From positions 3,162,001-3,226,000 of the forward strand of contig JAYJMM010000117.1 of the NCBI GenBank assembly GCA_037349105.1: DNA of 64,000 bases, written 5' to 3'. This stretch comes from Limnomonas spitsbergensis. Lineage: Eukaryota > Chlorophyta > Chlorophyceae > Chlamydomonadales. The notes beneath the pieces were generated by a model. It ran no database searches. It saw nothing but the letters and a program-made list of their open reading frames with translations, and was not told the origin of the DNA. The translations under genes were made by a program, and so were the position numbers. Below are positions 45,437 through 56,284 of the stretch, piece by piece. The stretch's first letter is position 1, and every line of letters starts with the position of its first letter.

Positions 45437-47268
45437 ATGGCTTTCGGGAGTCGGATTTGTGAGGAGGCTCTCAATAGGTGCAGCAGGATGGTGGACCCAC
45501 TGGACCGCATGGCTCAGCGTCAGTTTTGCCTGCAGGTGAGCACAGATGAACACACGACATAGTACACGACAGTACGACACCTGCCTCCCCCATTCTCCTC
45601 ACACATGCATCTTAGTGACGGCCTGCCTTTGGCCCAGCATGACATGAAAGTTCGGGGGTGGAAAATTAAAGAAATTAGGGAGGCGTGCATGGAGGAGTAA
45701 CTCCTCAGCACACCCATCTCACTTTCCCTGTGCCTGTAGTTTACTGAAGGCCTGTCTCTGAGGTTTGGGTTAGGAGAGGTTAGGGTGTACCCACCATTAC
45801 AAATTGCCGCCCCACAACTGCTGGTTCAGCTACTGGTTGCCCTCTTCCCAGTTTGAACGTTGAAGCTGGTTGAACGTACACAATTTCGGCATATCAGCCC
45901 TTGATATCCCTCCTTTGTTATCCTGAAGACACGCGTCGAGGTTAGATTTCTTTCTCCCTTATCCGCCTGTACTCAACCCTTCTCGCTTCATAGAGAAGAA
46001 ATATGCCTCCGCTTTTTGCTCTGTCTGATTTGACCCCCCCACACGACCCCTCCGTCAGAATTTGCGATCTTTCGGCGACGTGGAAACAACAGCAGCACAT
46101 GTATGGCTGCTCTCTTACTTCCATGCTTGACCTTTTCTTCTGATTCAACCTCTCTCCCCATTTCCTTGCTGGCTTAGGTGTTTTACTCAGAAGGCTAACT
46201 GGTTATTCAACGAGATTGATATTTTGGGATGTGAGGAGAAATCACTACGGGTCGCGCTGAAGGCGAAGGGATTAAGGGTCGATGAAATTGGGGAGGTGGA
46301 AGCTCATCGTCAATTACGTGCCTGCATTCTTTGGCTTCTCAAGGAAGGGCGCGCATTATGTTCAACTTCTACATGCACAGGTTGGTCTGCTTCATTTGCT
46401 TGCCCTTTTCCTTTTTCCGAATGCCCCCGATGTAATCTGTCGAAGCTATGTCAATAGTTTGGTGGGCACGACGGTGTAAACTCGTTGGTACTTGTGCAGG
46501 AGAATCAAGCGAAAGTACGCCATCATGCACATGCAGGCTGCACGTCGGTCGGAAGATGCCAGCCTATCAGCCATGCGCTACTCAGCCATGCTGCGGCATG
46601 TCAACCAGCCCTAGTACAGCACCCCCAGATTGCATCAAGGAAGGAAAAGCACAAATTTCTTGTGATACCGACACAGGTTGGTCTACTTTATGTGCTTACC
46701 CTGTTTTTGTATCTGAACGGCTTTAACCTGTCAACGCTCTTTCGTCAGTTTGGTGGGCTCAACGGTGTATCTATGTATGTGTTTGTGCAGGAGAATCAAA
46801 TGAAAGTCCGCCCTTATGCAGCTTGCATCTGGGCCAAGAGAAGCCTGCCTATCAGGCATGTGCTCCTCAGCCACGCAGCGTCAGGTCATCCACTGAAAGC
46901 CTGATGGACCGCAGCACTGATGCAGAGGGCTTGGATGCCCCCATGCTGTCTCTCTCGTCATCAACCTCTGTGTCTTGCTCGCCCCTGCTCAGCAAGGTCG
47001 ATGCAGGTGCGTCAGGATGTGGGTTTTGTGTCTTGCCTGATCCTGCTCTGCTGGCTTGACCTGCCTCTCAACAATTCGTCCCCTGCCTAATTTGAAATGG
47101 CCAACTACTTTCCACTTCCACGCTTTCACAGGCAAAGGACAGGATATGGCTGCCCAGCGACAGGCACCACTTGTAGCTGCCTTCACGCATGCTGAGAGGG
47201 AGGGTCTTCATAGGAGGCTGACAGGCCAGGGAAGGCCTCGCCTAGTAGAACTGGAGCAGTGTGTTTAA
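45437..47268 (+). CDS. Gene X, copy B
   Basis: Exons 45437-45535, 46191-46380, 46500-46676, 46791-47006 and 47132-47268, all offset by 14924 from copy A. The encoded protein is identical in every exon checked and splice sites are unchanged. Unlike the accompanying GT47 fragment it is intact, so it is either functional or too recent to have decayed. The same caution about the internal frame applies as for copy A. Confidence 0.45.
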
Positions 47269-47800
47269 TGGTGGTGGTAAAGTTCCCAACGCACCTGCAG
47301 AACATGCAACCAAGCCCTCCCTGGCGGCATCCATCCAGTTTGTTTAGTAGCCTTGTCTTCAGCTTAAACGCAGGCTTGTCTTGCTTGCCCTGGGTGTGGC
47401 CAGCCCTGCTGCCTGTGCCTCAGGCTGGTGCAGGTTTAGTGTGATTGAGCCTAGGGCTGTGGGGCGACCAATAAGGATGTCTGGATCCCACTAAAATAAA
47501 CCATGCTCTCATCACACAACTAGCTGAGTTCTTCACTTGGTGTCCAAAGGGTCATCTTTATGTCAGGTTCCGTACTATCATATTCCAGGCATCGTACATA
47601 TTGTTGTACTTCTTTCTTTTGCAAGCCTAGGAGGTAGCCCCTGGAGTGGGAGCCCCTTTTGAGGTAGGCTCACTCTGACGTAGCACATTTGTTTCCTCCT
47701 AGGATCCATGCCACTTGGCATTCCTCTTTCATTCTTCCTGGCCAGTGGCAGACTCAATCTTGCAGGTTGAAATCCCCCTTAAACATATGATGTATTCCAA

Positions 47801-48034
47801 GACTTGTTGGGAGATCTTTGCCGGTATTAGAGGCAGGTAGCTTGATTTGCACACTGATTTGCAGCCTCATGCCGGCAAGACTTGTTGGGAGATCTTTGCT
47901 GGTATTAGAGGCAGGTAGCTTAATTTGCACTCTGATTTGCAGCCTCATGCTGGCAAGACTTGGTAGGAGATCTTTGCAGGTATTAGAGGCAGGTAGCTTG
48001 ATTTGCACTCTGATTTGCAGCCTCATGCTGGCAA
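47801..48034. repeat. 78-bp tandem repeat, copy B
   Basis: Counterpart of 32877-33110; the third unit has CTTGGTAGGAGATCTTTGCA instead of the common form. Confidence 0.85.
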
Positions 48035-48364
48035 CTTAACTCTGTACCTGTTCACAATGTTTTTTCAAGTACCGGTACATAAGGTTGGCGATGTTTTTGA
48101 TATTTACGATAGCTTATGGTCTTGTTTCTGGCAAGGCAATCATTTGCTAGCTTGAAGCAACATCTGTGGGCGCGTTCCTTTGAAGTCGTCACTCTTCCTC
48201 GCCCAACGCGCCCCTCCGGACCCTGAAACCCTCTAACGCGTTAGAATCTAACGCTGCCCCTTACAACACTCACCTGTATTATTATTGTATTCCCTCCAAT
48301 GTATGATGATGTATACTGTTTGGCATGCGGTGGACACTTCAATTCCTGCGTGCCCATGCCAAGT

Positions 48365-49693
48365 CAATGACACAACACCTCTGGGCCCTGCTCAAGAAGG
48401 CTCGACCGCGTGGGCGCCCAACTGTCCCGTTGGGAGAATAGGAAAGGAACTTAAGGTTAGAGGGAAAGAAGGAGGATAACACAAAGGACATAGATACCCC
48501 CCCTCCCCCCCCGCCCAAGGAAAAAACAGCCCGAAGTATCCCTGCCCCTCTCAAGCCTATTCCCCAAGAAGGCAAAGAAAAGCAACGAACTAGGCCTCAA
48601 CAATGCCTGCTGCGTCCTCAACAAGATTCAGAGCCTCCCACCCAAGCCTGGCCCGGTGCAGCTGTTGAAAGTCTGTGGCGTCCTCCGGGGACCTGTCCAA
48701 CCTCTCTACCTAATTCTCTCCGTCACGCTAGGGCACTGGAAGCAGACGTGCAGCGCATCTTCCATCTCCAAACCGAAACCACCCTGCTATCACCAAAGAA
48801 GATCAGATCATCGTCAGCCGCCACGTCAACAGCGTCCATCCGCGGCTGCAGCAGTGGCCGTGAGGGTGAGTCATCGCGCGCCTCCTACCGGCATTGGGGC
48901 ACCTGCAGTGGGTCCGTTCGCCGCCGCCGCCGCCCCGAGATCATGGTGCCATCTCCTCCCACCATCCTTGCGGGGAAGACTTCCGCTGCCTCCCACCCAC
49001 GTCATGGAGTATTCCGTGCGACCGCTTCCTCGCAAAGCCCGCCACCATCTCCGCAGCTTCTGCACGCTCAAGGCTGCCAGTGTCCGTCGCTGGATGGCTA
49101 CAGCCGACAAGCAATACGTCCTGCCAGCTGGATTGAAAGTGCAAGGAAGCTACCCAATGGCGTGGCTGCTCTACAGCACCTCCGCTAGCCGCCATCTCGG
49201 CCCCGTGGCAGCGAGAGGCGCTGTAGCATTGCCACCGCTTGCAGCTACGACTACCGTACGGCAGCGGGCACACCTGCTATCACCACAGCAGTGGTGGCGG
49301 TGGCGGGCAGGCCACCATCGCGCCGTTGCCGCCGCTTGCTCCTCAGTGCCAAAAGCTTGGCTCTGCTGCTGTTGTGAGGTGCCAGCTGCTGGTCCCTCTC
49401 CGCCAAGGTCTCATGCATTACCTTGCTGCTGGGGACTGCGGATGGGGGCAGGTCCGCCAGACGGACCAGCAGGGCTGCTCGATGTGCCTGCATCTGTGCC
49501 CCATCTCGATCCCTCAGCGCACCCCGTACCTGCATCAACTTACACACCTCCTCCTCCTCTCCCTCAAATTCCTCCCCCGCTGCAGTCTCCGGCCTCGCCA
49601 GGCACCACCGCTGCTGCCTCCTCGACCAGCTCTGTGACCCCACATTTTGCTTTGTTCCATGCCAAGTGTAGGGCTGTGACTTTTCCACAGCAT
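48365..49693 (-). mobile_element. Degraded LINE, copy B counterpart
   Basis: Counterpart of 33442-34770 with the same remnants and frameshift, so the LINE inserted and decayed before the segmental duplication. Confidence 0.55.
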
Positions 49694-49795
49694 TTAGGGG
49701 TCACGCCCACTGCCAATAGTGGTGGTTTGTTGGTAGCAAGACAAGGAGGACGGCAGTTTATCTTGTTCCATATCCTAGTTTATTTTGTGACTTGA

Positions 49796-50818
49796 AGTAC
49801 TTGCGGGCACCAGCCCCATGTACCAGATATGATGCTTCGTAAGCAACACTTAAAATCGCGATCTGAACTACCACTTTCTAGGAACCACTAGTAATTAAAT
49901 CTTCCACTAGGTTACAAGCAGTTTAAAATCCTCCAAGCAGTTACATGCAGCCAATACCGCCCACTTGGTTACCGCTTACCAGCAGTGAATCTTCCGTTTA
50001 GTTCCTAGGAGTCACGATCATCCAGTTCGTGATAAGCGACTTCTCCTGAATACAACACGTGCTTACAATCGGTAGCAGTTGAGGTTGTAGTTTTCAGTAA
50101 ATAGGTCAGCATCAGGAAACAAGCCAATTGAGCTAACATTATAAGGTGTCTTGCGAGATCTAAAATTGGACAGGCTCGCATGCCTGGCATTGGACAAGCG
50201 GATACGAAATGCAGACTAAATAAAGAAATGACATAACCTGAGAAGACCAGCAGACAAACTGCACCTCATTTCTCCCCCCATAGCTTTTAATACCATGTCA
50301 CTGCTGGAGGACCCCCACCTCACCTGCATGTCTAAAAACGCCTGATGCAAGTCCACTGCCTGGCAATTTAAAACATCAAAAAAATACTTGTCAAAACAAA
50401 GTACGGCATTACACATTCATTGGCCCTTCTGATCAGATTCATGAAAAATATTCCCGACTGAATGGGTCTCAGAAAGCCGCCGCCGGTTAGAGCATGAATG
50501 CTACGGCACTCATCACGTCATCAGAAGGCAGAAAAAACAGGTGGCTAAGGAAACGAATCCCACGATACCGGTAAATGTACAAACATTAAAAGCTTTGCGT
50601 GATCTTGGCAGATCATATGGACATACATCAGTGCTTGCACCTGCTATATCCTAGTAATTGCTGAATGCTATCGAACAGTAAGTTGCCATGACTCTGACTA
50701 GACGCTCAAGTCCAGGAATGAGCAGGGCGTATGTATATATTTTTTCATTTATGAATAAATGCTTTTCGGCGCGTTGGACCTCAGTTTTTGTCACCGCCAC
50801 ATCAAAAATGTGACTCCG
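49796..50818. other. Right end of segmental copy B
   Basis: Counterpart of 34873-35971 with several indels. No gene resolved. Confidence 0.4.
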
Positions 50819-51594
50819 GCACGTTGCTCTGCCTCTATCCCCGACAACGAATCTCCTGATGTCTGGTATTTTCTGGCACAAAAGGTGAAGGGAATGCTTG
50901 GGGGGGTATGGAAAACACCACTGACGTGAGCCAGACCCCCAACCGAGGTTCCCATCAGTATGACCCGGGTGGAAGCATGCTAATCCCCAAAACATATATA
51001 GGATTCCCCGCCGATGAGAACCCGGTAAGGAATGAGCTGTTCAGGGAATTACGGGGGTCCCGTGGGGTCACTTTAGATCTAGCCACAAGATTGTGTGGCT
51101 TGCGCACCGAAGGTGAGGTGTCAATCACAAGTGTGGGGGGGACCCCCACAAGTTCTCAGACAGGTGAGCCGTGGTTTGAATGGCAAAACCCCCTCTTTGA
51201 GGGTCATGGTCTAGTGCCGCACGATACGGCTCTAGCGCCTGGGCCCTGCAGCAAGGACCATCACCGACCATGTGAGTTGGCAGATCAGGTTGAGCCTGAT
51301 GCACCCCGCTTCGCGCTGTTCACCACACACGTGATTGGGGAATGGGAGATTCGGCAGATGTGGGCTGACACAGCCACACAGGCCAGGCCGCAAGTGAGCG
51401 TGGCCAGATAATCCCATGCTCTGCCCTGGCCATGCTGACTGACCACGACCATGAGCTTCTCCCTTTTCTTGCCCAGAGCCAGGGTGCCCTCGACCAACAT
51501 GATGGACAGGGCAGTCTGAGCAAGAAAGGCCAGAGCAACCAGCGTCACAGATGAGTGCCTTCTGCCCCCTTCAAGGCATGGTTTCCCCTTCCCC
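50819..51594. other. Unresolved region after copy B
   Basis: Holds a plus-strand open frame of 167 codons (50908-51411, MENTTDVSQTPNRG...) and a minus-strand frame (51285-51644) with two hydrophobic stretches (TLVALAFLAQTALSIML; YLATLTCGLACVAVSAHI). Neither has a recognised motif and they overlap, so at most one is real. Confidence 0.3.
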
Positions 51595-53782
51595 ATGCGG
51601 GACAAGACGTCCTGGCCGCGGGTGATCGACGCAAGCCGCACCACGGTAATGTGGAAGGCCGATGCTTTCTATGGTTTAAGCAAGTTCACTGCCAACTTCA
51701 GGTATGTGGGTTCTCCAGGTTCCCTGCCCCAAGCGTGGCTCATGATCAATCCATTGGAAAGGACTTCATTGGTGGGCCCCGCATGTTAGTTCTTGAAATG
51801 ATTTCCCCGATATTTTGCTCTCCTACCCATCCTATGCCTAGTTTAGGGTTTAGGGTTTAGGGTGGGAGCACACACCTGTCTTGCAGTGCAACCATCTAGA
51901 TCACCTGCCACTTAACACTTGTGGTGCAACCTTGTTGTTCACAGTTCACACGTGCCGGTGCTTGCTCGGTGTTCTGTCATATCATACGTCTGGTACACAC
52001 CTGCGGTACACCTGTCAGCATGCGCCTAGTCACGCGCCAGTCCCACCGCAATACACACCTGTCTGTTTGCACATGCGATACGGAGTGTAGTTTTTATTTT
52101 ATTTCCAGGAAATCCGTCTTGCCCTTATTGCTTGCAACCCTCTCCAACGATGTGCTTGGCTCAGGTTGGGGGGGGACAGTAAGTCTGTCCTGATTTCTTG
52201 TCTACTTGCATTTTATTCTGGAAGGAAAAAATGAATAAAAAATGTTGCTCTCATGCACAGAACCAACTGATCAGCGGACCTACTGCTGGTTCGGGATCTT
52301 GCACAGCGGACGTGGCAGCTACGGGGGCTGGTGCCATCATGGTCGTCACGGTCAACTGAGGAGACAAGGTTATCAGCGCCGGCGCAACGTCGTGTGGCGC
52401 TGTCTACTGGTCGCTGCATCATGATCGGTATTGGCAAGGTCCCCTGAGTTCTGCTCGCATGCTCCCCAAGAGTTCCGAGTCTCCCCTGATTTAATTGTTC
52501 GTATCTTCACACGCATGCCTTGAGCGCTTCCGGACCTGACTTGCATGTCCTGATTGCATGTTGCAGATCTGGCTAATCTGGCATTACAGATGCCCAGTGT
52601 TGCAGATCTGGACCTACAGATCTTGAGCGATGTAGATCTTCAGTACAGATCTTGATCTGCAGATCTCGAGTGATGTGGATCTCGAGTGCTGTAGATCGCA
52701 GCCTTGCTGTTCGCTTGTGCTGGATTTTCTGACTTGCAGAACTCTAATGATGCAGATATTGACCCGCATGTTATGACTTGCAGATCCAGATAAGTAGATA
52801 TGCAGTGATTCAGATCCTGACTTGCAGATCATGAATTGCCGATCTGCTGTATTGCAGATCTTGACTTCGCCAGTAAACTGCAATTCTGTTGTGGTGCAGA
52901 TCTTGACATTGCCATTAAATTATATTCTGGCTTGCAGATCTTGACTTAAAGATCTTCAACGATGCAGATCTTGACCTGAGGGACTTGACTTGCAGTTCCT
53001 AATAGTTGATCTGTAGTGAGACAGATCTTGCCTTGCAGATCTGCTGTGACGCTGATCTTGTGCAGATCTCAAGGGTTATAGATGTTCCGTGTTGTAGACC
53101 CCCCGTCCCACTCCGTGTCGTGCGATGCTATGTCTGACATATTCTCCTTCAATTGTCCCACAGCCTGACTAGCCTTCTGAGCGCTTTTAACCCGACATGT
53201 ATTTGGACCACGGTTTCAGGAAATATTGTCCCAACCGCCAGCAGTTGGTCTGGGCGGCCTTTGGCAGGTTGCTTAGATGGAGTGGAGCTCCAAGACCTCA
53301 CCATGTCCATGACCAGACTGCCGGCGTAGCCGATGTATTTTAACTTGACTTCCATCCTGCTTATCCCAGGGTTAGCTTGAGGACCGAGCGTAGCTCTATG
53401 CCGGCCATACTGGAGCTGGGTCTAAGACTGGATTGCTGGCATAGCCAATGCGCTTTGGCCTGCTTTCATTCGCCATTGCCTGTTTCGTTGAGCAGCTTTG
53501 CCTGAGGCGTAGCCTCGACTTAGAGCTGTTCCATCTCAGCAGGTGTTCTTGCAGATCACAACGTGATAAAAAGCTTTTTCAGCTTTGAACATTTTCGCTG
53601 CCCCAGGCTGCTGGGGGGGGGGAAGGCTGCTTGTCTCAGGCTGTGTCCACATGGCTAATGTTTAAATAATCTTATGAGTCTTGACTCAAGCTATGTCCCC
53701 GGTTCATCCCTTCCCCGCAGATCTCGCGTCGAAAGCGATCGAGTGCTACTCCAAGTGGGTGGCAGTGTTTCCTGACTGTTAG
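51595..53782 (+). CDS. Gene Y, unrecognised, 3' exons only
   Basis: Four plus-strand segments join in phase: ...-51701 (SWPRVIDASRTTVMWKADAF, donor TTCAG|GTATGT), 52109-52164 (SVLPLLLATLSNDVLGS, strong pyrimidine acceptor), 52261-52368 (QRTYCWFGILHSGRGSYGG) and 53721-53782 (LASKAIECYSKWVAVFPDC, TAG). Phases are 2, 1, 1. The 5' exons were not found and no family is recognised. The first segment overlaps a minus-strand frame with membrane-like composition, so strand assignment there is open. Confidence 0.3.
51841..51862 (+). repeat. Interstitial telomere-like TTTAGGG x3
   Basis: Three consecutive TTTAGGG units, the plant and prasinophyte telomere type. Confidence 0.8.
52560..53095 (+). repeat. 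Degenerate GCAGATCTTGA repeats
   Basis: More than 25 imperfect copies of TTGCAGATCTTGACTTGCAG-like sequence at irregular 15-40 bp spacing, in the proposed last intron of gene Y. Confidence 0.8.
53250..53480 (-). repeat. Diverged duplicated block
   Basis: Minus-strand KYIGYAGSLVMDMV (about 53330) and KRIGYASNPVLDPAPV (about 53430) look like two diverged copies of one block. No family recognised. Confidence 0.4.
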
Positions 53783-53826
53783 TCACTGCTGAGCGCAGTG
53801 ATACTTCAGGGTCACTGGTACCTCGT

Positions 53827-54035
53827 GACAGTATCAGCCATGTGCTCCTCGGCCATGCAGCGTCGGGTCATCCAGTGAAAGCCTGATTGACCGCAGCACC
53901 GATGCAGAGGGCTTGGAAGCCCCCATGCTGTCTCTCTCGTGATCAACCTCGTCATCAACCTATGTCTCATGCTCGGACTCGCGCAGCAAGGTCGATGTAG
54001 GCCGTGCGTCAGGATGTGGTACCGGTAATGGTAGC
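53827..54035 (+). pseudogene. Third, degraded copy of gene X exon 4
   Basis: Matches 31915-32100 (ATGTGCTCCTC, GTCATCCA(C/G)TGAAAGCCTGA, ACCGCAGCAC(T/C)GATGCAGAG, CCCCCATGCTGTCTCTCTCG) with frame-breaking indels after CTCTCTCGT. Lies outside the segmental copies. Confidence 0.8.
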
Positions 54036-54129
54036 TTACTATGAAATCGGGTCCACAGGTATTTGCTTGAAAGTGGACAGGGATAGAACTGCATACCCCG
54101 TAAAGGAATTATATGATGACTGTAACAGC

Positions 54130-54395
54130 CCAACAGACAAACTGCACCTCACAACTCTCCCCTGTTAGTTCCCTTTCTCTTTGTTGAGGGCTAGGATATG
54201 GACGGCCTAGAGTTTCTTCATACTTCCTTTTGAGAGGGGGGGAGGTATTTCTCCTTACCCCGTCTGTTTCTTTCCTCTCTCCTCTCGCCCTACCTTTCTT
54301 CTCCTCTCGACCACACAGTCGGGCGCCTATGCGGCCGAGCCTTTTTAACATGGCGCAGAGGCGTTATGTACTTATGTCATTGACTCTCCCCATCG
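54130..54395 (+). mobile_element. LINE 3' end, plus orientation
   Basis: GGACGGCCTAGAGTTTCTTC and the following tail to ATGTCATTGACTC match the reverse complement of the 3' tail at 43960-44230. Confidence 0.6.
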
Positions 54396-54399
54396 CCTC

Positions 54400-55160
54400 T
54401 TACACCAAGTCACTGCTAAAGCCTCCACCCCCCTCAAACTCGCTTGCGTTTCTAAAAACGGCTGACGTAAGTCCATTGCCCGGTCATTAAGAATATCAAA
54501 ACGAATTGAACATAAAAGCCACGCAAAACAAACAGGTTTGTCATCCTTTGCGGAGGCCTGCAGTGGTTTTTGGGTCTCAGCCCTTTTCATCGTTGGGGCG
54601 TCCAGTGGTATATGGTTCTTGGCCTTTTTTACCGTTGGGCCATCGAGTTGAACGTCACATTTAATTGTGAACATCAGTTTCCTGTTACATATGGTTTGTG
54701 GGCCCTTGGGGGGCAGGGTCTTGTTTTTTTGTTGACACGCATTTATTGACCCCTGGCCTACAAGACATGTAAGCGCTTTGACCCCTTGTCTAGATAAGCT
54801 CGTTTCCACAGCGAAGACTGCCATATGAGCCTCCCAGTTCATAATAAATGTTTATCTGATGAAATCTGGAGGACCAAGCGCTGGCTGCCTCGTTCAACAA
54901 CGAGATAAGGATGGTGCATACCCGCTGGGCCGTGCTGAACGCTCAGCCTTGTGGGGCACAGTTGCCTCGTACAGCAACAGGTGTGATAACCTTCATAATT
55001 CTCTATTAGTCCATATTGTGCTATGACAGTGCAAGAGACTTGTAACTTCATCATTGGTTAATGTAATTACACCTCTGGGTCATCCTGAAATGAAGCTCGG
55101 CCGCGTCGGTAAACAAAAAAGTCAGCTAGGAAAGTCAAGGGAGAAGTAACAAGAGGAAAG
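54400..55160. mobile_element. Further retroelement debris
   Basis: Minus-strand peptide FDILNDRAMDLRQPFLETQ at about 54420-54530 (compare 35366-35566), and a LINE tail at 55055-55110 (AATGTAATTACACCTCTGGG). A roughly 36-bp inverted pair, GCCCAGCGGGTATGCACC at 55256-55273 and its complement at about 54917-54934, encloses about 340 bp. Confidence 0.4.
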
Positions 55161-55299
55161 GAAGTATATCAACTTGTACCTTCCACACTGGTGGCATCCA
55201 CTTGCATCCACTCTAAACCCTACCAGCCCCACGCCGCCGAGCGTTCAGTTGGGCCCAGCGGGTATGCACCGTTCTTAACCTCCTGCCCCATGCTTTGTT

Positions 55300-56075
55300 C
55301 ATATCGATGGCTGATATGACGTACAGGTGTTTCTATCAATGGCTGATTGTTCATATCAAAGGCTGATATGACGTACAGGTGTTCCTATCAATGGCTGATT
55401 GTTCATATCAAAGGCTGATATGACGTACAGGTGTTTCTATCAATGGCTGATTGTTCATATCAAAGGCTGATATGACGTACAGGTGTTCCAATCAATGGCT
55501 GATTGTTCATATCAAAGGCTGATATGACGTACATGTGTTCCTATCAATGGCTGATTGTTCATATCAAAGGCTGATATGACGTACAGGTGTTTCTATCAAT
55601 GGCTGATTGTTCATATCAAAGGCTGATATGACGTACAGGTGTTTCTATCAATGGCTGATTGTTCATATCAAAGGCTGATATGACGTACAGGTGTTTCTAT
55701 CAATGGCTGATTGTTCATATCAAAGGCTGATATGACGTACATGTGTTCCTATCAATGGCTGATTGTTCATATCAAAGGCTGATATGACGTACAGGTGTTC
55801 CTATCAATGGCTGATTGTTCATATCAAAGGCTGATATGACGTACAGGTGTTCCTATCAATGGCTGATTGTTCATATCAAAGGCTGATATGACGTACAGGT
55901 GTTTCTATCAATGGCTGATTGTTCATATCAAAGGCTGATATGACGTACAGGTGTTCCTATCAATGGCTGATTGTTCATATCAAAGGCTGATATGACGTAC
56001 AGGTGTTCCTATCAATGGCTGATTGTTCATATCAAAGGCTGATATGACGCACAGTTGTTCACATCAATGGCTGAT
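55300..56075 (+). repeat. 52-bp satellite, about 14 copies
   Basis: Unit GGCTGATATGACGTACAGGT then GTTTCTATCAATGGCTGATTGTTCATATCAAA; starts at 55321, 55373, 55425 and so on. The main variants are GTTTC/GTTCC and ACAGG/ACATG. Downstream of the resolved WDR91 exons. Confidence 0.95.
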
Positions 56076-56284
56076 ATGAGTATATAACGTACATATGACG
56101 TATCACCAGCTTGCATTCGTGTTTAAAATGAGGGAAGATGGAATCATAAGAGGGGGACTTCACTCTATGGTGCGCCAAGCTGCGCATGGCATGTGTGTGT
56201 GCAATATGGCATGTGTGTGTAATATTCCAGAAGCTGCACACCCAGCTTCTTTGAGCGTTCCTGGTGTACATAATTGTACATGAG

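Larger units (their letters stand above)
38744..50818 (+). repeat. Segmental duplication, copy B
   Basis: Same-orientation copy of 24095-35971. From about 41.6 kb to 49.9 kb it is almost identical to copy A apart from the extra 1.29 kb; the first 3 kb and the last kilobase carry more substitutions and indels (e.g. about 75 bp missing near 50080). Confidence 0.95.

Noticed and set aside
52213..52440. Minus-strand frame across 52.2-52.4 kb
   Set aside because: No motif; the plus-strand exon there fits the phases of neighbouring segments better.
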